From the NCBI RefSeq assembly GCF_003072505.1, contig NZ_NTGB01000001.1, forward strand, positions 43,709 to 107,708: a stretch of 64,000 nt of DNA. Direction: 5' to 3'. Origin of the DNA: Polynucleobacter rarus. Lineage in GTDB: Bacteria; Pseudomonadota; Gammaproteobacteria; Burkholderiales; Burkholderiaceae. Positions 34,613 through 43,626 of the stretch are shown piece after piece (the stretch's first letter is position 1; every line of letters begins with the position of its first letter). The translations under genes and the position numbers were made by a program. The notes under the pieces were generated by a model that saw only the letters and a list, made by a program, of their open reading frames with translations, searched no databases and was not told the origin of the DNA.

Positions 34613-34641
34613 TTGACGTCTGTTTTTACAGGTTATACTAT
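34613..34641 (+). promoter_or_regulatory. Sigma-70 promoter of the Rieske oxygenase gene
   Basis: TTGACG (34613-34618), a 17-base spacer and TACTAT (34636-34641). The predicted start point falls on the palindrome that begins at 34646, about 70 bases before the gene's GTG. Confidence 0.6.
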
Positions 34642-34645
34642 TCTA

Positions 34646-34661
34646 ACTTAGGTACCTAAGT
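34646..34661. promoter_or_regulatory. Perfect 16-bp palindrome, probable MarR operator
   Basis: ACTTAGGTACCTAAGT is a perfect 16-base palindrome directly downstream of the predicted -10 box, where a bound repressor would block transcription. MarR proteins typically bind dyads of this size, and a marR gene is linked. Binding is inferred. Confidence 0.6.
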
Positions 34662-34714
34662 ATTTTTACTTTTTTTGTAAAAATGACAAAAATTGATATG
34701 AATTGGAGAAAAGA

Positions 34715-35995
34715 GTGACCCCAGCAGAAAATGATTTACTTTGTTTAGTAGAGGGCGATGCGCCCATGGGAAAACTCATGCGTCAATTTTGGGTGCCAGC
34801 ACTACTAAGTGAAGAGATTGAAATCGATGGCAAGCCAACTAGGGTAAAGCTATTTGGTGAGCCCTTAGTTGCTTATCGAGATAGCAATGGAACTGTTGGC
34901 CTAATGGGAGAGTTTTGTCCGCATCGTGGAGCGTCCTTAGTCTATGGTCGCAATGAAAAGTGCGCGCTAAGATGCCTATATCATGGCTGGAAAATGGATG
35001 CGGAGGGGACTATTCTTGAAATGCCCTCTGAGCCATCTGCCAGCCCACTAAAGCAAAAAATTAAACAAAAAGCATACCCAACAAAAGAGTGGGGAGGATT
35101 TGTTTGGGCATTTATGGGTGATCAAGCTAATATTCCAGAGTTTTTACCACCACCTTTTTGTCCTAATGAAAATACCAAAGTAAGTATTTCAAAAATTAAG
35201 ATCCCCTGTAATTGGGCACAAATTACAGAGGGACAAATTGATTCAGCACACTCTTCAAGCTTACATTCATCAGATATGGTTCCAGCGCCTGTAGAATTTG
35301 GCCAAGCTACTGATACGCAATGGCTTCGACCCTCGACAGACAAATCTCCAAGATTTGAGATACAAGAAACAGATTTTGGTTTTCGCTATGCTGCGATTCG
35401 TCGGCCGATTAAACAGGCTACTACTCATGACTATGTACGAGTTACCGTGTACGTAGCACCGTTTATTAGTTTGATTCCACCCAACACTTCTTATCGAGTC
35501 GCAACCGTTATAGTACCGATTGATAATGAAAATACAGCCTTTCACTTTATCGCTTTTGGTGAAGGAGATGTCCCTAGTACCCAAAGTTGGAGAAAATTCT
35601 TATCAACAACTGTCGGCGAAGATCTGAATCCTGACTATACTAATCGTCGTCATCTTGGCAACGACTTTATGCAAGATCGTGAACTCATGAAGCAGGGTAA
35701 TTACACTGGCATTAGTGGTATTCCGAATCAAGATATTGCTATGTGGGTAGGCATGGGCCCGATTGCGAATCGTTCACACGATATATTAGGAGCAAGTGAT
35801 CAAGCGATTGTCACTTTTAGGCGTTTAATGCATGCCGCTGCGAAAGCAACTGGCGAAGGTAAAACTGTATTTGATCACTCAACAAGTACGATTTCGTTAG
35901 ATCAGTTAAAAGCTTGGGAAGAAGTCGTTGATAAGGGTACCAACTGGAGATTACTAGGCGCAGCTCCTGAAGAGATTCAGGAACTGCAAAGCTGA
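34715..35995 (+). CDS. Rieske non-haem iron oxygenase, phthalate 4,5-dioxygenase type
   Basis: A 426-residue alpha subunit. The Rieske cluster ligands are C68, H70, C87 and H90 (CPH and CLYH motifs). The mononuclear-iron site is in GQIDSAHSSSLHS. The start TPAENDLLCLVEGDAPMG is typical of phthalate-type enzymes. The frame opens at TTG 34703, but GTG 34715 has GGAG six bases ahead and matches the family start. It probably dihydroxylates or demethylates an aromatic acid with the reductase encoded divergently. No small subunit is present, as usual for this type. Confidence 0.88.
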   Translation: MTPAENDLLCLVEGDAPMGKLMRQFWVPALLSEEIEIDGKPTRVKLFGEPLVAYRDSNGTVGLMGEFCPHRGASLVYGRNEKCALRCLYHGWKMDAEGTILEMPSEPSASPLKQKIKQKAYPTKEWGGFVWAFMGDQANIPEFLPPPFCPNENTKVSISKIKIPCNWAQITEGQIDSAHSSSLHSSDMVPAPVEFGQATDTQWLRPSTDKSPRFEIQETDFGFRYAAIRRPIKQATTHDYVRVTVYVAPFISLIPPNTSYRVATVIVPIDNENTAFHFIAFGEGDVPSTQSWRKFLSTTVGEDLNPDYTNRRHLGNDFMQDRELMKQGNYTGISGIPNQDIAMWVGMGPIANRSHDILGASDQAIVTFRRLMHAAAKATGEGKTVFDHSTSTISLDQLKAWEEVVDKGTNWRLLGAAPEEIQELQS

Positions 35996-36988
35996 TTATT
36001 GCATCTTAATTTTTGCTTCGTTCATCAGTTTGCTGATGCGATCACTCTCATCTTTAACCCATTTAGTAGATTCTTCAGGACCTGAAATTTCGAATTCGAT
36101 ACCCATCGGTTTAAAGTTATCGACTACCTTCTGTTGTGCGGCAAGGGCTTTTAATTCTTGATTTAATTTTGTGGTGACAGAGTTTGGTACGCCTAGTAAT
36201 CCAAAGATAGCAATCGTATGAACATATTCATATCCTGGAATATTGGCTCCAAGAGCAGGAATCTCGGGAGCCAGTTTTGAGGGTTTTACAGAAGCAGCGC
36301 CAATGATTTTTACTTTGCCATTTTTTTCAAAGCCAACTAAAGAAGGGTAGGCGGCAAAAACTGCTTGTACTTGTCCAGCAACTAAAGCAGGTACAGATTG
36401 GGAAGAGCCTTTATAAGGGATGTGATTGATATCCCAGCTTTGCGATATACGTAATGCTTCCATGGCCAGATGATGTGGACTGCCGATGCCAGAAGAACCA
36501 TAGTTCACTACTCCAGGATGCTCTTTAATATAAGTCGAAAATTCAGTAAAGTTATTTGCCGGAACAGTTGAACTAATCGCTAAAAAGTTAGGAGCTTTGG
36601 CGACAATCGCAATCGGTTTGAAATCTTTTCTAGGATCATAGGAAGTATTAGAACTTAATAAATGGCTCGTGTTATAAGAAATCGTGTCTGTTACTAAAAA
36701 GGTATACCCATCAGCTGGCGAGGATTTTACAACTTGTCCAGCAATAATTCCGCCGGCACCTGGTTTGTTATCGACGATAACTGGTTGACCCAAACGCTCT
36801 CCAAGTAAAACAGCTAATTGTCTAGCAACCGTATCTGGAAGACCACCAGGAGAATAGGGCACAACAAATTTAATGGTTTGATTTGGGTAAGCTTCTGCCG
36901 CAAAACCAGTAACAGAATTGCAAAAAATGATAGAGATGAAGGCATTGAATGCCCATTTTAAGATGATTGTTGTCTGGAATTTTTTCAT
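35996..36988 (-). CDS. TctC-type solute-binding protein
   Basis: A 330-residue periplasmic receptor with a signal peptide, then IKFVVPYSPGGLPDTVARQLA, NKPGAGGIIAGQVVKSSPADGYTF and the usual C-terminal KPMGIEFEISG. It binds carboxylates for tripartite tricarboxylate transporters, but no TctAB genes are in the window. It converges with the Rieske gene with no gap and may take up the aromatic acid or a related compound. The truncated TctC at 23178 is a paralogue. Confidence 0.87.
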   Translation of the reverse strand: MKKFQTTIILKWAFNAFISIIFCNSVTGFAAEAYPNQTIKFVVPYSPGGLPDTVARQLAVLLGERLGQPVIVDNKPGAGGIIAGQVVKSSPADGYTFLVTDTISYNTSHLLSSNTSYDPRKDFKPIAIVAKAPNFLAISSTVPANNFTEFSTYIKEHPGVVNYGSSGIGSPHHLAMEALRISQSWDINHIPYKGSSQSVPALVAGQVQAVFAAYPSLVGFEKNGKVKIIGAASVKPSKLAPEIPALGANIPGYEYVHTIAIFGLLGVPNSVTTKLNQELKALAAQQKVVDNFKPMGIEFEISGPEESTKWVKDESDRISKLMNEAKIKMQ

Positions 36989-37015
36989 TTTAATGTTGTG
37001 GTTAAAGGTGAGGAA

Positions 37016-37828
37016 TTAATCATTGGCTTGAAGTAGAGTTTTAATTGGTTCCGTTACTAATTCTACATTTACCGTGTCGTTATGTGCAGTATTTATCGCT
37101 GAAATATAACGAGCATTCATACCTCTTGAGGTCAAGGCAGCAATATATTCTTTAGCTAAATGTTCTCTAGTATTGTTATCGCTATCACCAGTAATTGCAA
37201 TTACCTTGGTAGTTAAGGGTATAGTTTTATGAAAATTAATGGGAGAAAGTGAGCCCCAAGGTTGAGCTTGGTGATCAGAGCGCCATCTACTAATGTCACA
37301 AGGACAAGATAAAAGTAGGGCGCCATTTGCAATTCCTGGAGTTCGCCCAATCATGACACCCACAAAAGCAGCGCCACCAGAATGTCCCACTAATACTGTA
37401 TTTTTTAAACCATAGTATTGTTTTAATGATTGAATAGCTGCAGTTATTTCATCAACATTTCCGGATGTGTAACTATCTCTGCGTCCATAATTGTAACCAG
37501 TCGATTCGTTGCCCTCGGCATCAAAATAACCTGGTCTTAGGATAAAGACCTTGATGACATCAGAAGGTAATTGAATATTTTTAGCTAAGCGTGGCATGCT
37601 AGTTACTGCCTTCAAATCACTTTGGTCGCCGTGGATGAAAACAACTAATGCAGAGGGTGTTGGGGCTAATGGATCTCGGAAGGTTGTAATAGCTAAGCAG
37701 TTATCAATACCTTTGACCTGAGTAAGCTTATCATCTTGGCACTTATCAGCAAACGAGATTTGACTGAAGAAGATTAAGAGCAAGAAGATAAACTGAAGAG
37801 GTAATTTATTCATCACAGTTTTATCCAT
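37016..37828 (-). CDS. Exported alpha/beta hydrolase
   Basis: A 270-residue alpha/beta-hydrolase-fold protein with a signal peptide, oxyanion-side FIHGDQSD, the nucleophile elbow GHSGG, and the late TAHNDTV segment with the probable catalytic histidine. Four cysteines may form disulfides in the periplasm. It lies 27 bp upstream of the TctC gene on the same strand, so the two may be co-expressed, for example to cleave an ester whose acid is then bound by TctC. Confidence 0.78.
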   Translation of the reverse strand: MDKTVMNKLPLQFIFLLLIFFSQISFADKCQDDKLTQVKGIDNCLAITTFRDPLAPTPSALVVFIHGDQSDLKAVTSMPRLAKNIQLPSDVIKVFILRPGYFDAEGNESTGYNYGRRDSYTSGNVDEITAAIQSLKQYYGLKNTVLVGHSGGAAFVGVMIGRTPGIANGALLLSCPCDISRWRSDHQAQPWGSLSPINFHKTIPLTTKVIAITGDSDNNTREHLAKEYIAALTSRGMNARYISAINTAHNDTVNVELVTEPIKTLLQAND

Positions 37829-37959
37829 TCAGGCATAGATGCCCTTAGTGAACCCACCAGAAAAAGAAGGTAAATGCTATCTAGTTTGGGAAAATAATTT
37901 ACCAACGTAATATTAGAGTTAGGAATTTGTTGATAAAAAACTTAATAATAAATATAAAT

Positions 37960-39018
37960 CTAAAGCTTATAAAATTCATGAGAAGGTATTGGAGAAGCCG
38001 CCCCTGGCATACCATCAGATTGGAAACTGCCACCAACTATATGTAGTTCATTCCCCATCATTGCAGCCGCAAAACCGTGTCGAGCGACCATCACGTGCGG
38101 CAGAATTTGCCATGTTTTCGTAGCAGGATCATATGCTTCAAATGCCCAAAAAGTCATTTTTCTCTTAGTGTCTTGATATTCCCCACCAGTGATATAAATT
38201 TTTCCGTTATAAACACCACCACCTACATCACTACGACTAGTTGGAGCGCGCCCGACTAATAACCAGGTATCGCTATTGGGGTCGTACTCTTCAATGACAT
38301 CTGTAACATCGGCTGCAACTACAAAAACCGCACCAATCCTACCATTGATAGCGTATATTTTGCCTCCAACTTCTCCAGCAATAAAATGATTTCTTGGGGT
38401 TGGCATTGGTGTTCTTGAACGCCATTGATTCGTAGCAGGATCATATTCGTCAACATCTCCAACCACAATATGCTTATTAGAACCTCTAGGAATTGGTGTA
38501 CCAGGACCATTCTTTGAATTTGATCTTGCGCCACCAATGAGATAAATCTTTCCCCCGGAAACTACTGCTTGCGCCGCGCCCCTTGCTTTAGGTAACGGAG
38601 CGATGGCTTTCCAAGTGTCACTTTCTGGGGAATACTCCCAAGCGTTATCTACAGGCTTCCATTCTTTTTCAGGGTTAGGTTTATTAAAACCACCAAACAC
38701 ATAAAGTTTGCCATTGTGAGCAACTAAAGCAATATGATGAGCTGGTAAAGGCATATTCTGAAGTTTTGTCCAAACTTTTGTTGCTTTATCGTACTTATAG
38801 CTTAAGCCTCTCGGTGAGAACTCAATGTCATCAAGTCCCGCCATCACATACATCGTATTACCTATAGTTGCCCCCACTAATTCACCTGATGCCTCAGGTA
38901 ATGGTGGTAGAAATTCCCAGTTAGAAAGAGGCTGCGAAAAAGATAAGTTCATAGAACTCATAACACCCAATGTACTAGCAGTTAATAAAAAGCTTCTTCT
39001 TGAAAAATATTTTGGCAT
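37960..39018 (-). CDS. Tat-exported kelch-repeat protein
   Basis: A 352-residue protein with a twin-arginine signal (RRSFLLTAS) and about six kelch blades, each with a GG pair and a later W, such as MYVMAGLDD, LYVFGGFNK, IYLIGGARS, IYAINGRIG, IYITGGEYQ and LHIVGGSFQ. Kelch propellers bind ligands or act as enzymes such as mutarotases. The family cannot be narrowed here. Export by Tat suggests it folds, perhaps with a cofactor, before secretion. Confidence 0.82.
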   Translation of the reverse strand: MPKYFSRRSFLLTASTLGVMSSMNLSFSQPLSNWEFLPPLPEASGELVGATIGNTMYVMAGLDDIEFSPRGLSYKYDKATKVWTKLQNMPLPAHHIALVAHNGKLYVFGGFNKPNPEKEWKPVDNAWEYSPESDTWKAIAPLPKARGAAQAVVSGGKIYLIGGARSNSKNGPGTPIPRGSNKHIVVGDVDEYDPATNQWRSRTPMPTPRNHFIAGEVGGKIYAINGRIGAVFVVAADVTDVIEEYDPNSDTWLLVGRAPTSRSDVGGGVYNGKIYITGGEYQDTKRKMTFWAFEAYDPATKTWQILPHVMVARHGFAAAMMGNELHIVGGSFQSDGMPGAASPIPSHEFYKL

Positions 39019-39260
39019 ATCTATCTCCCTATTAGGTCAATTACAGTTTAGATAAGTTTTCACTTTTTTTTCGAAACGCTCAATCCTGAGTTTTATCTAC
39101 AACGATGATTACAACTAAGTCTCCAACTTTTTTACTTTCAGGATGTCTCACTTTTTTGTATTGAAATGAGAGTAAGGTACTCTATCCTGTTAATTTATAT
39201 CCTACTTTAGAATAAATCGTATCAGAATACAATAACCCTCAAAGCCGTCTCGTACAGTTA

Positions 39261-39321
39261 AGTGATTCTAATATCGAATCACTAATCATTTTCTTGACCT
39301 TACTTGCTGTTCAGCTAGAAT
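39261..39321 (+). promoter_or_regulatory. Promoter with upstream inverted repeat
   Basis: AGTGATTC (39261-39268) and GAATCACT (39276-39283) form a perfect 8-bp dyad. It is followed by TTGACC (39294-39299), a 16-base spacer and TAGAAT (39316-39321). The dyad just upstream of the -35 box suits an activator site. It drives the hydrolase gene at 39375. Confidence 0.55.
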
Positions 39322-39374
39322 GTGGATAAGCTTGCAAAGTTGAGACAAGCACATAGATGAAGGTGAGACACATC

Positions 39375-40529
39375 ATGTTTTATAGATGCTTTCAAAAAAA
39401 ATTTCTATTTTGGGCAATGTTGTTTTTCGGGTTAATGTTTAATATTGCATTTGCTCAGGAAACAGTCCTTTCGATAGATTCTTTCGTTCCGCATGTTTCG
39501 ACTGTGCCCGCTAATCAAAATCAAATTGTTGGATTACATTTACGCGAAAGAGTTTTAGAGAGTACAAAAAAAGCCATTGAAAATGGTTCTAAGCCAGAAA
39601 TAGTATTGTTTATTCATGGGGGCTTTTCACCTGCAACGGTGGCGTATGATTTAAATTACAAAGATTTTTCTTGGATGGAAAATTTAGCAAAAGAAGGTTT
39701 TGACACTTTCGCTTTGACGATGACTGCTTATGGAAGCTCTCCTCGGCCTTACATGGATGATCCATGTAATGTCGACCCCAAGCAACAATCTATTCTAATT
39801 CCTCACATTTTAAAAGCTCCTTGTGCTCCTCATTACCCCTTTAAGCTCGTATCCAGCCAAACTGAATGGGACGAAGTTGAGACAGCAGTCAAACATATTT
39901 TAAAAATAAGAGGTGTAGACAAAATTAATCTTGTTGGATGGTCAACGGGTACTCCAAGAATTGGTGGTTTTGCTGCGAAGCATCCTGAGATGGTTAAGCG
40001 CATTTTATTTTTAGCGCCAGCACCCTTTTTTGATCAGGATAAACCACCTACTGTCTTCCCAGAACCTGGTGCACCAGTCTTACTTCAGACAAGGGAAAGA
40101 TTGGAAGGGGAGCGCTGGATGGCTGATGTTAAATGTAGTGATCAAATTGACGACAAGGATATCCGTGATGTGATGTGGCGCGAATTAATGCTTGTTGAGG
40201 GAGCAGGGGCTAATTGGATACCTGGTGGTGTGATGCGTGCACCCAATCGAATGAATTATGGTTGGCGTGAAAATGTCTCAAAAATTAAGGCTCCTACACT
40301 GATATTGTTGGGAGAATTTGATAATTTCGAGGCACGACTCGACGCTTGGAAAGCCTTGACTGTTGAGAAAAAAGCTTTTTTAAAAATTGCATGCGGATCT
40401 CATTATTTGCAATATGAAAGGCAACGTCCCGTTGTTTTTAAGGCAACCAAAGAATGGTTTATACATGGCACAATTAACGGCAAAGACAGTGGCTATTATT
40501 CTGCAGATTCAGTTGGAAATATAAAATGA
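39375..40529 (+). CDS. Exported alpha/beta hydrolase
   Basis: A 384-residue alpha/beta hydrolase with a signal peptide (FWAMLFFGLMFNIAFAQ), FIHGGFSPATV near the oxyanion hole, the nucleophile elbow GWSTG and the late ACGSHYL histidine. ATG 39357 is also open, but ATG 39375 has AAGGTGAG at a good distance and begins a cleaner signal. It is one of three secreted hydrolases within 5 kb. The substrates are unknown; esters or lactones of aromatic or aliphatic acids would fit the catabolic surroundings. Confidence 0.8.
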   Translation: MFYRCFQKKFLFWAMLFFGLMFNIAFAQETVLSIDSFVPHVSTVPANQNQIVGLHLRERVLESTKKAIENGSKPEIVLFIHGGFSPATVAYDLNYKDFSWMENLAKEGFDTFALTMTAYGSSPRPYMDDPCNVDPKQQSILIPHILKAPCAPHYPFKLVSSQTEWDEVETAVKHILKIRGVDKINLVGWSTGTPRIGGFAAKHPEMVKRILFLAPAPFFDQDKPPTVFPEPGAPVLLQTRERLEGERWMADVKCSDQIDDKDIRDVMWRELMLVEGAGANWIPGGVMRAPNRMNYGWRENVSKIKAPTLILLGEFDNFEARLDAWKALTVEKKAFLKIACGSHYLQYERQRPVVFKATKEWFIHGTINGKDSGYYSADSVGNIK

Positions 40530-40672
40530 ATTAGGTCTCAAATGTATGTGTCGGTAAAATTGTTTAGATAGAACACATCGACTAATCCACCGAACCTAAC
40601 ACTGTTCGATGTCTCTAGGCTTTATGTTATTCTTTTTTACAGTAAAACAGAGAATTACTTACAGGAGACAAA

Positions 40673-41746
40673 ATGAAGTTGTTCAAAAAAAGTATTGTTT
40701 TTATCTTGAGTTCAGTGACGCTATTTTTAGCGTTAGAAACAAATGCTCAAAGCACAGCTTTGAATTTCAAAGTTACTTCTTTGGGCGATAAAGTAATTAA
40801 TGGCCCATTGTCTCTTGCCAAGCAAGGTAGTTTTTTTGTGGGAGGTAAAGATATTGAATCCAATACACTCTCAACACTACCGGCATATGCTCAATCCGGA
40901 ACTATTACGGTTGATCAAATGTATGTGCGTTATCAAACTCCTTTGAAAGCACAAAGTAATTCTGTTGTGTTCATCCATGGATGTTGTCTGACTGGTAAAA
41001 CCTGGGAGTCGACTCCTGATGGACGTATCGGTTGGGATGAATATTTTGTTAAGCGCGGTTTTCCAACTTATGTCATTGATCAGTCCGGTCGAGGTAGATC
41101 TGCGGTAAATGCCGCTGCAATGAATGCAACTAAAATGGGAAAAGAAACCCCTGATCAACTTCCAGTAGTATTTGCGGCTAGTCATGAATCCGCATGGGCA
41201 ATCTTCCGTTTTGGTGCGGAATATCCAAAGATATTTGATGGGTTGAAATTTCCAATTGAAGCGCAAAATAGTTTATGGCAACAAATGGTGCCTGACTGGA
41301 TTAATTCAATGCCTACTCCAAATCCAACAGTACCTGCTTTGTCACAGCTTTCCAAGCAATTGAAAAAAACAGTATTAATTAGCCACTCGCAATCTGGAAT
41401 TTACCCTTTTCAAACTGCGCAATTAAGCACGGATGGGATTGCCGGAATTATTTCGATAGAGCCTGCAGCATGTCCTGCCGCGAATAGTGATTTAACTCCC
41501 TACATCAAGATGCCTCTGATGGTTTTATTCGGTGATTATGTTGAGTTATCACCGCGCTGGGCACCTAGACTTAAAGCGTGTCGTGAGTTTATAGAAAAGA
41601 CGAATCAAGCAGGTGGTAAAGCAGAGTTACTCGTACTTCCAGAAATTGGTATCAAAGGAAATTCGCATATGCTGATGCAAGATACTAATAGCATTCAGAT
41701 TGCTGAGATTCTCAGTTCATGGATAGAGACAAGATTAGGTAAGTAA
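40673..41746 (+). CDS. Exported alpha/beta hydrolase (esterase-like)
   Basis: A 357-residue protein with a signal peptide ending ETNAQS. VFIHGCCLTGKTWESTPDGR lies in the oxyanion region, YVIDQSGRGRS follows, the nucleophile elbow is SHSQSG and the C-terminal histidine is in KGNSHML. It is a different subfamily from the hydrolase just upstream. AGGAGA precedes the ATG by six bases, and a strong terminator follows. Confidence 0.8.
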   Translation: MKLFKKSIVFILSSVTLFLALETNAQSTALNFKVTSLGDKVINGPLSLAKQGSFFVGGKDIESNTLSTLPAYAQSGTITVDQMYVRYQTPLKAQSNSVVFIHGCCLTGKTWESTPDGRIGWDEYFVKRGFPTYVIDQSGRGRSAVNAAAMNATKMGKETPDQLPVVFAASHESAWAIFRFGAEYPKIFDGLKFPIEAQNSLWQQMVPDWINSMPTPNPTVPALSQLSKQLKKTVLISHSQSGIYPFQTAQLSTDGIAGIISIEPAACPAANSDLTPYIKMPLMVLFGDYVELSPRWAPRLKACREFIEKTNQAGGKAELLVLPEIGIKGNSHMLMQDTNSIQIAEILSSWIETRLGK

Positions 41747-41810
41747 GCTCATTTGCATAAGCTTCGATTAAAGTTATTATCTTGGCTAGGTATTTCTATA
41801 GAGCGTATGA

Positions 41811-41851
41811 AAATAAAGTCGCTAAAGTAATCAACTTTAGCGGCTTTATTT
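41811..41851 (+). terminator. Rho-independent terminator
   Basis: CGCTAAAGT (41820-41828) pairs with ACTTTAGCG (41834-41842), and the flanking AAATAAAG/CTTTATTT extends the stem to about 18 bp. The run of T at the end suits termination in either direction. It closes the hydrolase genes. Confidence 0.8.
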
Positions 41852-41950
41852 AATTAGGGGGTAAATTGTTTAAAGCACCTCTCAAGCATTTTTTCAATTT
41901 ACATGATTTAATATAAAACTTATTTAATTTCGTCTTCTACCTTCTAATTT

Positions 41951-42139
41951 ATGCCGCGCCGAAACTCACCTAATCAAATACAAGACTTAGATGATTTAAG
42001 TAAATTAAATGAGATTATCATTGATAAGCGTAGCCTACAGCGTTCGATTGCAAAAAAATCTCGTCGTAATCGACACTATGAGAAGCAATTCATCCGTAAC
42101 ACGATTATGCGTTCTTCCCAAAGCGAATCTTTAAAGTAA
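41951..42139 (+). CDS. Small basic hypothetical protein
   Basis: A 62-residue protein that starts acidic (DLDDLSKLNEII) and becomes strongly basic (KKSRRNRHYEKQFIRN). No named family is recognised. It sits between a terminator and the VOC gene. It may be a nucleic-acid-binding protein, or a chance frame. Confidence 0.4.
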   Translation: MPRRNSPNQIQDLDDLSKLNEIIIDKRSLQRSIAKKSRRNRHYEKQFIRNTIMRSSQSESLK

Positions 42140-42189
42140 GCATTCTAAAGTTTTATTTGTAAATTAATTCAATCATTTATAGGAAAACC

Positions 42190-42570
42190 ATGTTTAGTCA
42201 TATCATGCTGGGTGCAAATGATCTTGAAGTTTCAAGAGATTTTTATGATGCGGTATTAGGAACCTTAGGAGTTAAGCCAGGAAACTTTAGTCATAATCGA
42301 TATTTTTACCGTAGTGCAAGTGGTGTTTTTGCTATTACAAAACCCCTTGATGGTAATGCAGCTACTTGTGCTAATGGCGGCACAATCGGTTTTAGTGCCA
42401 AGTCAATTGCTGAAGTAGATGCTTTTCATGCCAATGGTATTGCTCATGGAGGAAGCATGTGCGAAGGTGAACCTGGTTATCGCGAGGGTGTGGCAGGTAC
42501 AGTCTATATAGCCTGGTTAAGAGATCCTGCTGGGAATAAGATTTGTGCATTGCATCGACCTGCGAAATAA
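42190..42570 (+). CDS. VOC-family (glyoxalase/dioxygenase fold) protein
   Basis: A 126-residue protein with the VOC start (FSHIMLGANDLEVSRDFYDAVL in pieces) and the second half (RDPAGNKICALHRP) carrying the metal-ligand positions. Members isomerise or dioxygenate small substrates or just bind them. AGGAAAACC lies just before the ATG. It is probably part of the local catabolic set. Confidence 0.87.
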   Translation: MFSHIMLGANDLEVSRDFYDAVLGTLGVKPGNFSHNRYFYRSASGVFAITKPLDGNAATCANGGTIGFSAKSIAEVDAFHANGIAHGGSMCEGEPGYREGVAGTVYIAWLRDPAGNKICALHRPAK

Positions 42571-42693
42571 AGTTGTCTTAGCAAAAAGCTTTACTGATTG
42601 AAGCTTTGTTAATAAAACTTTGGTTCATAAACCCAAGTTGAAAATGCTATGATAAAAATTTAGTCTCCAAAACCTTACTTTTTTAAATTAAAA

Positions 42694-43491
42694 ATGTCGA
42701 CAAATCATACTCAAGAAACCAAAGTTGCAGTTGTAACAGGTGGCGCAAGAGGAATAGGTTTAGCCATTGGCGAATGGTTCTTAGCCCATCACTATAAAGT
42801 GGCGCTCTTAGATATTGATCGAACAACGCTTGATGCAACAATCCAGCGCCTTGACAGGTCGGATGATGTAATTGGTATTCACTGTGATGTTTCTGCCGAA
42901 GAAGAAGTAATTGTTGCTGCACAAAAAGTCCTTGATCAGTTTGGATCTGTTCATGCACTCGTGAATAATGCCGGGGTTGCCATCTTTAAACCAGTTTTAA
43001 AAACCTCTTACGCTGAATTCAGAACGGTCATGGATACGAACTTAGACGGGACATTCATTTGTTCACAAATCTTCGGCGAGATGATGGTTAAAAATGGTGG
43101 CGGTGCTATTGTAAATGTGGCTTCGATATCTGGTTTGAGAGCGAGCACTTTGAGGGTAGCTTACGGCACTAGTAAAGCTGCTATTATTCATTTGACAAAA
43201 CAATTTGCTGTAGAACTAGGTAATTACAAGGTTCGGGTAAATGCTATTGCGCCAGGTCCTGTAGATACCGAAATGGCTAAATTAGTTCATAGTGTTGCAA
43301 TTAGGGCAGATTATCATGACACGATTCCACTTGAGAGATATGGTACTCCGCAGGAAATGGCAAACACCGTCGGTTTCTTGTGTAGTTCCGAGGCATCTTA
43401 TATTAATGGACAGGTTTTAGCCGTTGACGGGGGCTTTGATGCCTCAGGGGTTGGTTTACCTACATTGCGGCGCAATATGCAATCAGAATAA
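42694..43491 (+). CDS. Short-chain dehydrogenase/reductase
   Basis: A 265-residue classical SDR: TGGARGIG, NNAGVA, the catalytic Ser in ASISGL, YGTSK for Tyr/Lys, and PGPVDTEMA. It would oxidise or reduce an alcohol/ketone in the accessory catabolic pathway. It is encoded alone with its own leader. Confidence 0.87.
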   Translation: MSTNHTQETKVAVVTGGARGIGLAIGEWFLAHHYKVALLDIDRTTLDATIQRLDRSDDVIGIHCDVSAEEEVIVAAQKVLDQFGSVHALVNNAGVAIFKPVLKTSYAEFRTVMDTNLDGTFICSQIFGEMMVKNGGGAIVNVASISGLRASTLRVAYGTSKAAIIHLTKQFAVELGNYKVRVNAIAPGPVDTEMAKLVHSVAIRADYHDTIPLERYGTPQEMANTVGFLCSSEASYINGQVLAVDGGFDASGVGLPTLRRNMQSE

Positions 43492-43626
43492 CCAGAAATA
43501 CAGTTGGGTTTTCCCTTAATTCGAACCAATACAATCAATCCTCATATTAGAATGATGTTTCAGTTACATTATTTGAAGTTATTGAATGACTAGTAGCAAT
43601 CTTATTTGCAAATAAAAGGAGACAAC

